Positions 34,028 to 43,015 of a DNA stretch of 60,389 bases are shown here, one piece after another. Both the position numbers and the translations under genes were made by a program. Origin of the DNA: an uncultured Prevotella sp. (GTDB lineage Bacteria > Bacteroidota > Bacteroidia > Bacteroidales > Bacteroidaceae). The notes below the pieces were generated by a model. It did no database searches and was not told where the DNA came from. It saw nothing but the letters and a program-made list of their open reading frames with translations. Every line of letters begins with the position of its first letter. Within the stretch, counting starts at the first letter, position 1. The stretch is from NCBI GenBank assembly GCA_900322095.1, contig ONYS01000001.1:1-60389 (forward strand). The letters are read 5' to 3'.

Positions 34028-34103
34028 GCTTTTGTTTATTAAATGTTTCTTTCTGCGAAATTAATAAAAGATTCCCAATCTTCCGAAATATTTCGGCGTT
34101 TTT

Positions 34104-34135
34104 TTTGTTCGGGAAGTTTTTTTTCCGTATTTTTG
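34104..34135 (+). promoter_or_regulatory. Promoter of the dnaN-recN operon
   Basis: TTTG (34104-34107), 20-nt spacer, TATTTTTG (34128-34135). The ATG at 34168 is 33 nt further on. It supports 34168 rather than the in-frame ATG at 34021, which lies before the promoter. Confidence 0.82.
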
Positions 34136-34167
34136 TATCTATAAAGATAAAACTAAACGAAACAAAT

Positions 34168-35292
34168 ATGAATTTTACAGTTTCAAGCTCAACCTTGAAC
34201 AACAGGCTTCAAATCCTGTCGAAAGTGTTGAATCCCAAGAACTCACTTCCCATTCTTGAGTGTTTCCTTTTTGAAGTGAACGACAAGACTTTAACGCTGA
34301 CAGCCAGCGATGGAGAGAATGTGGCCAAAGCGCAGATTCTTCTCGAAGATGCCGATTCTGACGGTAGCTTCGCCGTTCGCAGTTCCGATATGCTCGACAC
34401 ACTGAAAGAGCTTCCCGAACAGCCCATCACCTTCAAGGTAAACCTCCCAGGGAATAACATCGACGTGCGTTACCAAAACGGTGAATACCATATCGTTGGC
34501 GAGGATGCCAATGTCTATCCCCAGACTCCCATCTTAGACGAAGACAACTCCCAGTTTGTCATCGACGCCAATGTGCTAGTCAACGCTGTGAGCCGCTCTA
34601 TATTCGCCATTGCCAACGAGGAGATTCACCCTGCAATGAATGGTATCTGCTTCGACCTGACACCTGACTATTTGGCCATCGTTTCCTGCGACGGACACAA
34701 GCTTGTCCGCTCCCGCGAGCACAACATCAAAAGCGAGGAGCCTTCAACATTCATTCTTCCCCGCAAGCCGGCCTCAGTGATAAAGACAATCCTCGACAAG
34801 GGTTCTGGCGACGTGATCATCAATTTCACCAAACAGGCTGCACAGTTCATCTTTGATAACGGTTCGCTCTATTGCCGCCTCATCGAAGGCAAGTTCCCCA
34901 ACTACGATGCCGTTGTTGCCCAGAACAATCCCAACGTGATGACCATCGACCGCAAGAGCATGCTCAGCTCCATCCGTCGTGTTATGCCCTTCGCCAGTGA
35001 GAGCAGCGAATTGGTGCGCCTCCACTTAGAGAACGGCAATCTGGAAATCAGTTCAGAGGATCCGGATTTCGCCAAGAGCGCCAAGGAGAATCTCTACTGT
35101 GAATACAATGGCAACCCCATGAGCATCGGCTTCCGTGGCACAGGACTTACGGACGTGCTGTCAAATCTCGAATGCGAAACCGTACAGTTCGATTTGGCCG
35201 ATCCCTCACGTCCCGGCCTCATTCATCCAACAGAAGCAAATGGCAATGAGGATGTTCTTATGATGCTCATGCCGATGTTGTTAAGCGAATAA
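34168..35292 (+). CDS. dnaN: DNA polymerase III beta subunit (sliding clamp)
   Basis: A 374-residue ring-forming clamp that tethers DNA polymerase III to DNA. It begins MNFTVSSSTLNNRLQILSKVLNPKNSLPILECF and shows the three-domain repeat: KTLTLTASDGENVAKA in domain I, the domain II segment HPAMNGICFDLTPDYLAIVSCDGHKLVRS, and the C-terminal MLMPMLLSE containing the conserved Met-rich partner-binding cleft. The frame reaches back to 34021, but the promoter and family alignment fix 34168. It heads an operon with an exonuclease, coaBC, DUF4835, recN and a TPR protein; the next gene starts 2 nt after its stop. Confidence 0.97.
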   Translation: MNFTVSSSTLNNRLQILSKVLNPKNSLPILECFLFEVNDKTLTLTASDGENVAKAQILLEDADSDGSFAVRSSDMLDTLKELPEQPITFKVNLPGNNIDVRYQNGEYHIVGEDANVYPQTPILDEDNSQFVIDANVLVNAVSRSIFAIANEEIHPAMNGICFDLTPDYLAIVSCDGHKLVRSREHNIKSEEPSTFILPRKPASVIKTILDKGSGDVIINFTKQAAQFIFDNGSLYCRLIEGKFPNYDAVVAQNNPNVMTIDRKSMLSSIRRVMPFASESSELVRLHLENGNLEISSEDPDFAKSAKENLYCEYNGNPMSIGFRGTGLTDVLSNLECETVQFDLADPSRPGLIHPTEANGNEDVLMMLMPMLLSE

Positions 35293-35294
35293 TC

Positions 35295-36152
35295 ATGAAT
35301 TTGAATCTCACAAAGCCCCTCATCGTTTTTGATTTGGAGACTACCGGTCTGGATCTCGTGAAAGACCGGATAATACAGTTGTCGTATATCAAGGTGCATC
35401 CCGATGGTACGGAGGAGAGGGAGAATCTTTTCATCAATCCCGAGAAGCATATCCCCGCAGAAGTCACTCAACTCACTGGCATCGACGATGAGAAAGTGAA
35501 GAACGCCAAGACGTTTAAGGAACTCTCTGGATATCTGGCACAGAAATTCAAGGGCTGCGATTTTGCCGGATTCAACAGCAACCGCTTCGATGTTCCCTTG
35601 CTGTGCGAGGAATTTCTGAGAGCCGGTGTCGATTTCGACTTCTCCAAGAGCCGTCTCATCGACGCACAGGTCATCTATCACAAGATGGAGAAGCGCAACC
35701 TCGCCGCTGCCTACAAGTTCTACTGTGGCAGGAAGATGGAGGACGACTTTGAGGCTCACCGTGCCGATCAGGACACCGAAGCCACCTACAGGGTGCTTAT
35801 GGGACAAGTAGACCATTATGCCCCCGGCAAGCAGGAAGATCCAGAACAGCAGCTGCCCAACGACATGAATGCGCTGGCCGAATTCTCCAAGCAGAACGAC
35901 AACGTCGACTTTGCCGGAAGAATCATCTGGAAAGAACTCAGAGACAGCAAGGGCAAGGCCGTTCTCGACGAAGACGGTAAGCCCCAGATGGTAGAGACGT
36001 TCAACTTTGGCAAATACAAAGACAAGCCAGTACTCGAGGTACTGCATCACGACCCAGGTTACTACAACTGGATGCTTGACGCAGACTTTCCGCTTAACAC
36101 CAAGCAAGTGCTGACACGCATTCGCTTAAAAGACGCAAAACTCAATGGATGA
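35295..36152 (+). CDS. DnaQ-like 3'-5' exonuclease with C-terminal DUF3820-like domain
   Basis: A 285-residue protein. The DEDDh exonuclease domain (1-175) shows FDLETTGLD near 12-20 (Exo I Asp and Glu), DFAGFNSNRFDVPLL near 90 (Exo II) and FEAHRADQDTEAT near 152 (Exo III His and Asp). The C-terminal 80 residues contain FNFGKYKDKPVLEVL and DPGYYNWMLDADFP, the pattern of DUF3820. It could act as a proofreading or repair exonuclease, and its position 2 nt after dnaN supports a replication role. Its stop overlaps the coaBC start by 8 nt. Whether it is the main polymerase III epsilon subunit is unclear. Confidence 0.92.
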   Translation: MNLNLTKPLIVFDLETTGLDLVKDRIIQLSYIKVHPDGTEERENLFINPEKHIPAEVTQLTGIDDEKVKNAKTFKELSGYLAQKFKGCDFAGFNSNRFDVPLLCEEFLRAGVDFDFSKSRLIDAQVIYHKMEKRNLAAAYKFYCGRKMEDDFEAHRADQDTEATYRVLMGQVDHYAPGKQEDPEQQLPNDMNALAEFSKQNDNVDFAGRIIWKELRDSKGKAVLDEDGKPQMVETFNFGKYKDKPVLEVLHHDPGYYNWMLDADFPLNTKQVLTRIRLKDAKLNG

Positions 36153-37353
36153 TATTCTCAAAGGAAAGAAAATTGTATTAGGCATCACAGGATCGATAGC
36201 CGCCTACAAATCTTGCCTCATCATCCGTGAGTTCGTGAAGCGTGGCGCCGAGGTGCAAGTGGTCATCACTCCCTCTGGCAAAGAGTTCATCACCCCGCTC
36301 ACATTGGCCACGCTGTCGCGCCATCCCGTCATCAGCGACTTCTTCTCCCAACGCGACGGCACGTGGCACTCCCACGTGACGCTTGGATTGTGGGCCGACG
36401 CCATGGTAATAGCTCCCTGCACGGCAAGCACGATGGGCAAGATGGCCCATGGCATAGCCGACAATATGCTCGTCACCACCTATCTGGCCATGCGTGCCCC
36501 TGTCTTCATTGCTCCTGCAATGGACCTGGACATGTATGAGCACCCATCGACGAAAGCCAACATGGAGATACTCAGGAGTTTCGGCAACCATATTATCGAG
36601 CCCGAAAGCGGATTCCTCGCCAGCGGACTTGAAGGAAAAGGACGCATGGAAGAGCCTTCGGCAATCGTTGAGGCGGTGGCCAAACAGCTCGCCAGCGATA
36701 CGAAAAGCAAGAGCCTCGGCGCTATACGCATCCTCATAACGGCTGGTCCGACCTACGAGAAAATTGATCCCGTGCGCTTCATCGGCAATTACTCGTCGGG
36801 AAAGATGGGATTCTCCCTCGCCGAGGAATGTCTGAAGAGAGGATTCGAGGTCTATCTCGTTGCCGGACCTGTGTCACTCAATTGCTCTGCAGGCATACAC
36901 CGCATTGACGTCGAAAGCTGTCAGCAGATGTATGAGCAAGCGACACGTCTCTTTCCAGACATGGATGCGGCCATTCTTTGTGCGGCCGTGGCCGACTTCA
37001 AGCCGGCAAATGAAGCAACTCAGAAAATCAAGCGGGAGGGCGATGATCTGATTCTGACGCTAAAGCCAACGCAGGACATCGCTGCAGCGCTGGGACAGAT
37101 GAAGACCGCCAACCAACGGCTCGTGATTTTCGCCTTGGAGACCAACGACGAGGAAGCCAACGCCAAGAAGAAATTGGAAAAGAAGAACGCCGACTTTGTT
37201 GTGCTGAATTCAACGCGTAATGAAGGCACGACATTTCGGAGCAATGACAACAAAATCACGATTATTTCAAGACAAGGGAAGAAAGAATATGACAAGAAGC
37301 CTAAGACAGAAGTTGCTTGCGACATTATTGATGAGCTTTGCAATATTCTTTAA
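36145..37353 (+). CDS. coaBC: Bifunctional phosphopantothenoylcysteine decarboxylase/synthetase
   Basis: A 402-residue enzyme of coenzyme A synthesis. The N-terminal flavoprotein half (about 1-185) starts GKKIVLGITGSIAAYKSC and has the catalytic His in WHSHVTLGLWADAMVIAPCTAST. The C-terminal CoaB half begins near 190: IRILITAGPTYEKIDPVRFIGNYSSGKMGFSLA, and includes AAVADFKP and LKPTQDI. The decarboxylase motif PxMNxxMW reads PAMDLDMY and the flap motif reads FLASGLEGKGRM, with Ser where E. coli CoaC has a catalytic Cys. These changes may be lineage-wide. The next gene starts inside this one. Confidence 0.95.
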   Translation: MDDILKGKKIVLGITGSIAAYKSCLIIREFVKRGAEVQVVITPSGKEFITPLTLATLSRHPVISDFFSQRDGTWHSHVTLGLWADAMVIAPCTASTMGKMAHGIADNMLVTTYLAMRAPVFIAPAMDLDMYEHPSTKANMEILRSFGNHIIEPESGFLASGLEGKGRMEEPSAIVEAVAKQLASDTKSKSLGAIRILITAGPTYEKIDPVRFIGNYSSGKMGFSLAEECLKRGFEVYLVAGPVSLNCSAGIHRIDVESCQQMYEQATRLFPDMDAAILCAAVADFKPANEATQKIKREGDDLILTLKPTQDIAAALGQMKTANQRLVIFALETNDEEANAKKKLEKKNADFVVLNSTRNEGTTFRSNDNKITIISRQGKKEYDKKPKTEVACDIIDELCNIL

Positions 37354-38209
37354 TGTGCAGGCTCAGGAGCTGAATGCCACCGTGACCATCAATCACAACC
37401 AGATTCAGGGCACGGATGCCAGCGTATTCGACAATCTGAAGGAGACGCTGCAAAACTTCCTCAACGATCGTCAGTGGACGAACTTGAAGTTTCAGAAAAA
37501 CGAGCGCATCGTCTGCAACTTCAACATCACCGTCACCAAATACGACGTCTCGACCAATGCATTCACCTGCAAAGCCTTGATACAAGCCAACCGACCTGTC
37601 TATAATTCGTCATACACAACTACCCTCTACAACAACACCGACAATGACTTCAACTTTGAGTTTGCCCAATTCGACCAACTGGAATTCAACGAGGAAGTCA
37701 TCGACAATCAACTCACGGCTCTCTGTGCCTACTATGCCTTCCTCATCATTGGCATGGACCTCGACTCCTTCTCGCCCATGGGAGGTGAGGATGTGCTGCA
37801 ACGCTGCATGAACCTGACCAATAATGCGCAAAACCTGCCCTTCACCGGATGGAAAAGCTTCGACAACAGCCGCAACCGGTTTGCCATCATCAACGACTAT
37901 CTGGACGGCGCCATGCAGCCTTTCCGTCAACTGCAATACGATTATTACCGCAAAGGACTTGACGAGATGGCCAACAACGCCGAGCGCGGACGCACCGAAA
38001 TCTCGACGGCACTGGAAAACGATCTGAAGAAAGCTCACGAGAACAGACCACTGAGCCTTCTGCCGCAAATCTGGACCGACTACAAACGCGACGAGCTTGC
38101 CAATATATATAAAGGTAAGGGCACACAAAAGGAGAAGGAAACCGTTTACGAGATTCTCTTCGGCATCAATGCCTCTCAGAATAATGCATGGAATAAAATC
38201 AAGGAGTAA
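37289..38209 (+). CDS. DUF4835 family exported protein
   Basis: A 306-residue protein with a signal peptide (MTRSLRQKLLATLLMSFAIFFNVQAQ). The mature part opens LNATVTINHNQIQGTDASVFDNLKETLQNFLNDRQWTN and contains the family stretch CAYYAFLIIGMDLDSFSPMGGEDVLQ. DUF4835 proteins are exported beta-rich proteins of unknown role, found next to coaBC and recN in Bacteroidetes. The frame opens at 37220, but the signal peptide places the start at 37289, still 65 nt inside coaBC. Its stop shares a base with the recN start. Confidence 0.9.
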   Translation: MTRSLRQKLLATLLMSFAIFFNVQAQELNATVTINHNQIQGTDASVFDNLKETLQNFLNDRQWTNLKFQKNERIVCNFNITVTKYDVSTNAFTCKALIQANRPVYNSSYTTTLYNNTDNDFNFEFAQFDQLEFNEEVIDNQLTALCAYYAFLIIGMDLDSFSPMGGEDVLQRCMNLTNNAQNLPFTGWKSFDNSRNRFAIINDYLDGAMQPFRQLQYDYYRKGLDEMANNAERGRTEISTALENDLKKAHENRPLSLLPQIWTDYKRDELANIYKGKGTQKEKETVYEILFGINASQNNAWNKIKE

Positions 38210-39861
38210 TGCTCAAACAACTATATATCAAGAATTTCACGCTCATCGATGAGCTCGACATCCCCTTCTATCCCGGATTCTCCGTCATCACGGGTGAGAC
38301 CGGTGCGGGAAAGAGCATCATCCTCGGCGCCATCGGACTGCTGCTCGGCAACCGGGCTGACGCTCGCCAGATTAAGCAAGGCGAGCGCAAATGTGTCGTC
38401 GAGGCCCACTTCGACCTGAGCCGCTACAACATGCGTTCCTTCTTCGACGACAATGATATCGACTACGAAGATGAATGCATCATCCGCCGCGAAGTGAACA
38501 GCAGTGGTAAAAGCAGGGGATTCATCAACGACCAGCCCGTCACCGTAGCCCTCATGCGAGAGCTCGGCGAGCACCTCATCGACATCCACTCGCAACACCA
38601 GAACCTGTTGCTGCAGAAAGATGACTTTCAGCTGAACGTTGTCGACATCGTCGCCGACGACAAGAAAGAACTTGAGAATTATCAGTCGCTTTACTATAAG
38701 TGGCAGGAGGCAAAACGCCAACTCAAGCAACTGCAGACCGAAATCACCGCCAACAAAGAGCAAGAGGAATTCATGCGCTTCCAACTGCAGGAACTCTCCC
38801 AGGCAGAACTCTCCGATGGAGAACAGGAGCAACTGGAGAAGGAGGTCAGTACGATGAGTCATGTGGAGGAAATCAAGCAGGCACTCTACGATGCCGACGG
38901 GATTCTCTCGGCTGACGATTCGGGATCGGTGGACAGAGTGCATGAGGCCTGGTCGATACTTCAGAAGATCAACGAACTATACCCCGACATCAAGGAGCTG
39001 AACGAACGGCTCGACAGTTGCTACATCGAGTTGAAAGATATTGCGAATGAGATTCAGAACTCCCTCGAGAGCGTTGAGTTCGACCCGGCTGACTACCAAA
39101 GAAAGTCGGAGCGTCTGGACTTGATCTACAGTTTGGAGCAGAAATTCCATAAAGAGACCGTCGGTGAACTCATCACCGAGCGCGACAGCCTGGCCGAGCA
39201 GCTCAACCGCATCGACAACAGCGAGGAGGCTCTCAAGCAACAGCAGGCCAAAGTAGACGAGACCTTTGCCGTATGCAAGAAAGCAGCCGCAACGCTGACA
39301 CACATCCGGCAACAGGCCGCAGAGAAGATACGCAAGGAGATGGAGACGCGTCTGCAACCCCTCGGCATTCCAAACGTGAGATTCAATATCAAGATCGACC
39401 CACAGGAACTCACGACCGACGGCGGCGACAGGGTATGCTTCCTCTTCAGCGCCAACAAGAGCACGGCCATGCAACCTGTTTCAGAAGTAGCCTCAGGCGG
39501 TGAGATAGCCCGTGTGATGCTGTCTATCAAAGCCATCATCAGTTCAGCCGTCAAGTTGCCCACCATCATCTTCGATGAAATCGATACTGGTGTGAGCGGT
39601 CATGTTGCCGAAAAGATGGCCATGATCATGCGTGAGATGGGCGACAACAACCGACAAGTCATCAGCATTACCCACCTGCCGCAAATCGCTGCCATGGGCA
39701 AGCACCATTACAAAGTGGAGAAGCAGGAGACTCCCGATGGCACGCAGAGCCACATGCGCCTGCTCAACCACGACGAACGGGTGAAAGAGATTGCCCAGAT
39801 GCTCAGTGGCAGCAGCATCACAAATGCTGCCATCGAGAATGCCAAAGAACTTTTAAAATAA
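38209..39861 (+). CDS. recN: DNA repair protein RecN
   Basis: A 550-residue SMC-like ATPase that acts in double-strand-break repair. It starts MLKQLYIKNFTLIDELDIPFYPGFSVITGETGAGKS with Walker A at 29-36. A long coiled coil (about 155-365) splits the ATPase head. The C-terminal half carries the ABC signature EVASGGEIARVMLSIKAI and Walker B LPTIIFDEIDTGVSGHVAEKM, then VISITHLPQIAAMG. Length is standard. It overlaps the DUF4835 stop by one base and is followed by the TPR gene after 15 nt. Confidence 0.97.
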   Translation: MLKQLYIKNFTLIDELDIPFYPGFSVITGETGAGKSIILGAIGLLLGNRADARQIKQGERKCVVEAHFDLSRYNMRSFFDDNDIDYEDECIIRREVNSSGKSRGFINDQPVTVALMRELGEHLIDIHSQHQNLLLQKDDFQLNVVDIVADDKKELENYQSLYYKWQEAKRQLKQLQTEITANKEQEEFMRFQLQELSQAELSDGEQEQLEKEVSTMSHVEEIKQALYDADGILSADDSGSVDRVHEAWSILQKINELYPDIKELNERLDSCYIELKDIANEIQNSLESVEFDPADYQRKSERLDLIYSLEQKFHKETVGELITERDSLAEQLNRIDNSEEALKQQQAKVDETFAVCKKAAATLTHIRQQAAEKIRKEMETRLQPLGIPNVRFNIKIDPQELTTDGGDRVCFLFSANKSTAMQPVSEVASGGEIARVMLSIKAIISSAVKLPTIIFDEIDTGVSGHVAEKMAMIMREMGDNNRQVISITHLPQIAAMGKHHYKVEKQETPDGTQSHMRLLNHDERVKEIAQMLSGSSITNAAIENAKELLK

Positions 39862-39876
39862 ACAAATATAATAACG

Positions 39877-41499
39877 ATGCAAATCAAAAACCACCTTATT
39901 GCATTTGCCGTCCTGCTCTGTAGCCTTCCTTTGAATGCACAGCAGGCTGCCAAATCTGTATTCCAACTCACAACATACAAGAAAGACGGTTCCGTTCTGA
40001 GCGAATGTCATGGATTCTTCATCGACAATAAAGGCGAGGCCGTCGCCCCCTGGAAACCTTTTGTAGGTGCCGACAAAGCTGTCGTCACCGAAACCAACGG
40101 AAAGAAAACCGAAGTGAAGAGCCTCATCGGCGCCAATGAAATCTATGATATCTGTCGCTTCAATACAGAGACAACGTCTTCGGCCGTACAGCTCGCCTCT
40201 GCTCCAGCCACTCCTGGCGAGGCCGTCACTGTAGGTGGAGCTAAGGGTGTCAACATGAGAGTGGTCACGGCAGACAAGTTCAAGCAGTACAATTATTATA
40301 CGCTCTCTACCGCCGACAACAATCTCTATGGTTACCCCGTACTGAACAAACAGGGAAAAGTCATCGGTATGTATTCTGCCTCCACAAGCGGTTCCGCCAC
40401 TGATGTCGCCTACACCGGTGAGTTCAAGGCCAATGGACTGAGCCTCAATGATCCTGTTTTGAAGAGTTCCGGCATAAGACCCGCGCTTCCGGACAAGCTC
40501 GACGACGCAGTCCTTGCCCTTTATCTTTCGGCCGACCAGTCCAATAAGAGATGGTATGAGGAATTCACTCAGGAGTTTCTCCACAAATTCCCCACATCAC
40601 CCGAAGGCTACCAGCAGATGGGCAACATCTATTTTAGAGATGGAAAATACGACGATGCTTCAAAAATCATGGAAGAGGGAATCAGCAAAGCTTCGGCTAA
40701 AGACGAAGCCCACTTCAACTACGCAAAGCTCATCTATCAGAAAGTGACCAATCTGCCCGACTCTGTCTATCCCTCATGGAACGCCGACAAGGTGATTAGC
40801 GAAACAGAAAAAGCCTATCAGGCAAGACCGCTTCCGCTGTATAAGAACCTGGAAGCGCAGGCTTTGTTTGCCAAGAAAGAATACGACAAATCGTATTCCA
40901 TCTTCATGGATCTGACGAAAGACACCACATTCAAGAGTGGTGAAGTCTTCTATGAGGCAGCTATGTGCCGACAGATGCAGAACGCTCCCAAGTCGGAGAT
41001 CTTAACGCTTCTGGACAGTGCCGTAGAATGCCGCCCTCTGACTTACGCTACGGCCCCATACGTATTGGCCCGCGCGCAGATGCTCGATGAAATGGGTGAT
41101 TATCGCAAAGCTCTCGTCGACTATAATCGCTACGATACGCTGACACTGGGACGCTCGGGCGACGACTTCTACTATATGAGATATGCCTGCGAGTTGAAGC
41201 TGAAGCACTATCAGCAGGCTCTCAACGACATCGCACACGCTATCGTCATCAACCGCAATGTTCCTGAATACTACGCAGAGATGGCCCAACTGCAAATGCA
41301 AGTGAAGATGTATGACAAGGCCATACAGACAGCTGACCTTGGTCTGCAGACGTTTTCCGATGCCTCCGACCTCTACCTCATCAAAGGCCTTTGCTATATC
41401 TTTAATGGCGATAAGAAACAAGGCTTGAGCATTCTCGAACAAGCCAAGAGTCATGGCGCGGGAGAGAAAGCTGACCAACTGATACAGAAATACAAATAA
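39877..41499 (+). CDS. Exported protein with degenerate trypsin-like domain and TPR repeats
   Basis: A 540-residue protein. A signal peptide (MQIKNHLIAFAVLLCSLPLNAQQ) is followed by a region shaped like the N-half of an HtrA-type protease: SVFQLTTYKKDGSVLSECHGFFIDNKGEAVAPW. Where active proteases have a His after the second strand this has PWKPF, and where the Ser motif GNSGGP is expected it has NNLYGYPVLNKQGKVIGMYSA; only an Asp (IYDICRF) may remain. From about residue 205 there are several TPR-like repeats (for example PEGYQQMGNIYFRDGKYDDASKIMEEGI and PEYYAEMAQLQMQVKMYDKAIQ). It is probably a periplasmic binding or scaffold protein, not an active enzyme. It ends the dnaN operon. Confidence 0.82.
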   Translation: MQIKNHLIAFAVLLCSLPLNAQQAAKSVFQLTTYKKDGSVLSECHGFFIDNKGEAVAPWKPFVGADKAVVTETNGKKTEVKSLIGANEIYDICRFNTETTSSAVQLASAPATPGEAVTVGGAKGVNMRVVTADKFKQYNYYTLSTADNNLYGYPVLNKQGKVIGMYSASTSGSATDVAYTGEFKANGLSLNDPVLKSSGIRPALPDKLDDAVLALYLSADQSNKRWYEEFTQEFLHKFPTSPEGYQQMGNIYFRDGKYDDASKIMEEGISKASAKDEAHFNYAKLIYQKVTNLPDSVYPSWNADKVISETEKAYQARPLPLYKNLEAQALFAKKEYDKSYSIFMDLTKDTTFKSGEVFYEAAMCRQMQNAPKSEILTLLDSAVECRPLTYATAPYVLARAQMLDEMGDYRKALVDYNRYDTLTLGRSGDDFYYMRYACELKLKHYQQALNDIAHAIVINRNVPEYYAEMAQLQMQVKMYDKAIQTADLGLQTFSDASDLYLIKGLCYIFNGDKKQGLSILEQAKSHGAGEKADQLIQKYK

Positions 41500-41527
41500 T
41501 TACCAGAGACTTCTGGTATAGCGCTAT

Positions 41528-41562
41528 AAAAAGCCACTCGGACTTATCCGAGTGGCTTTTTT
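41528..41562. terminator. Terminator of the dnaN-recN operon (probably bidirectional)
   Basis: AAAAAGCCACTCGG pairs with CCGAGTGGCTTTTT around ACTTAT. T runs occur on both strands, so it could also end the convergent DUF4738 transcript, whose stop is at 41721. Confidence 0.92.
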
Positions 41563-41720
41563 ATTGATCATAACTTATAGCTAAGCAATTTATTATCAGC
41601 CCCCAACCACGAAACCATAAACATTGTGCCCAGTTGGAATCTCCGTGAATTTTGGACATTATGCCGATATGCTCTGATCCGCAAACGTCCACCATTCGTA
41701 GGGTCTGTAGGGTTTGCTGT

Positions 41721-42533
41721 TTAGTTCTTCACGCTCATCTTCATTCTGCCTCTGTAGTCAATAAGCAAGTCGATGAGGAAGCTGCTGAAGGTGTCGGGCA
41801 TCATGATGGACACCTGGAAGTGCGTGCCGGATGGCGTCATGCCTATCAGCTTTATGTCGTTAAGAATTCCCTGACGAATAAAATCAGCTGGCGCTACACG
41901 GGAGAAATCCTTCTTCTTGAAATCGCGGGAGAACAAGCAGTAATCACCTCGGTATAAACTCACGTGGATAATATTGTCGTAATAGACATTGTCCACCTCC
42001 ACGCCTTCGTCGCTATAGTTGGCTTTAACAACTTTGAATGTTGTCGGATTGATCTGTATGTAGCTGTGGTAACGGTCTTTGCCATAAATGAGAACGGAAT
42101 CACGTTTGATGAGTTTTCCCGTATTCAAGGGCATTGGGGGTTCCTTCGAGAAATAATCATTGTCTTCACGGTCCTCGCTCTTCACGAGACTCACCAGGTC
42201 GCCTGCGGCATTGCGGAATTCAAAGACGTGGGGTGACTGCTTTACAATCTTGTACCGGGCAGAGTTGGCCGAATAAAGTACCAGCGTGTCACCGAAGATC
42301 TGGAAGTAGACAGGCTGAGATGTAGAGTCAGGATAATAGATGGTATCGCCATGAGCCTTGAATACAACTGTTTCATCATCTTCATTCATCCAGACGCCCT
42401 GAAGCAGTTTTTTAGCCTCAAGGTCTTCCTTAGGGGCCTTAGCCTCATTCTTGGCTGGTTCCTTATGCCGACAGGAAGAAATGCACAAGAGCATAACGCT
42501 TGCCGTTAAAACAAATATCAATTTCGATTTCAT
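41721..42533 (-). CDS. DUF4738 family lipoprotein
   Basis: A 270-residue lipoprotein: signal MKSKLIFVLTASVMLLCISSC with the lipobox Cys at 21, followed by a charged Lys/Glu linker to about residue 45. The mature domain opens LLQGVWMNEDDETVVFKAHGDTIYYPDS and closes MMPDTFSSFLIDLLIDYRGRMKMSV, with short beta-strands resembling a lipocalin-like or FxxFSFSL-type fold. DUF4738 is, as far as I recall, mostly a Prevotella family; its function is unknown. It is a single-gene unit with its own promoter at 42683-42713. Confidence 0.8.
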   Translation of the reverse strand: MKSKLIFVLTASVMLLCISSCRHKEPAKNEAKAPKEDLEAKKLLQGVWMNEDDETVVFKAHGDTIYYPDSTSQPVYFQIFGDTLVLYSANSARYKIVKQSPHVFEFRNAAGDLVSLVKSEDREDNDYFSKEPPMPLNTGKLIKRDSVLIYGKDRYHSYIQINPTTFKVVKANYSDEGVEVDNVYYDNIIHVSLYRGDYCLFSRDFKKKDFSRVAPADFIRQGILNDIKLIGMTPSGTHFQVSIMMPDTFSSFLIDLLIDYRGRMKMSVKN

Positions 42534-42682
42534 TGCACGTGCTATAATATATGTCGTACCGGTTACCGGTCAATAGACTCTACATGACGGATGCGCTGAT
42601 TTCCACTGCAGGACACAGCTGCAAGGCCCGCTCCACCCATATCAACAAGGCCTCAACCTTCAGATACGAATGGAATCATAGG

Positions 42683-42713
42683 CAAAGGTAAATGTTTTTT
42701 TTTAAATTACAAA
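42683..42713 (-). promoter_or_regulatory. Promoter of the DUF4738 lipoprotein gene
   Basis: The minus strand reads TTTG (42713-42710), 19-nt spacer, TACCTTTG (42690-42683). Confidence 0.8.
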
Positions 42714-42951
42714 AAAAAACGCTATAATCCTCATAATCGCATTGAAGAAATGCATCGATTGTAATCGTGATTTCATTTGACCCTTTTAGAATAGTCGTTT
42801 AGGCATGTTGTTCTCCAAAATGTGGCAAAAAGGAAACGATATCCATGGCTTCAGCATACTTTTTAGATCTCATATACAGAAGAAAAACGATAGGACTCTT
42901 CAGCAGCTTACAAAAAGAAAGAAATCAAGAAAGAAAATTTAATTGAAATAT

Positions 42952-42983
42952 TTTGTCGGTTAAATCAGAAATTACTATATTTG
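42952..42983 (+). promoter_or_regulatory. Promoter of the lipoate ligase-glycine cleavage operon
   Basis: TTTG (42952-42955), 20-nt spacer, TATATTTG (42976-42983). The start would be near 42989, 27 nt before the ATG. Confidence 0.85.
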
Positions 42984-43015
42984 CATTCAGTTATTAAACA
43001 AGACCTTTTAACATC

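Larger units (their letters stand above)
42534..43015. other. Intergenic region between divergent DUF4738 and lipoate-ligase genes
   Basis: About 480 nt with two full promoters (minus 42683-42713; plus 42952-42983). The DUF4738 leader is about 145 nt. I see no ORF and no glycine-riboswitch-like structure in front of the glycine-cleavage operon, whose leader is only about 27 nt. Confidence 0.7.

Noticed and set aside
34021..34167. Longer N-terminus for DnaN
   Set aside because: The extension is Phe/Lys-rich, spans the promoter and is absent from the clamp family.
42984..43015. Glycine riboswitch before the glycine-cleavage operon
   Set aside because: The promoter leaves only about 27 nt of leader, and no conserved aptamer-like segments are visible in the 480-nt gap.
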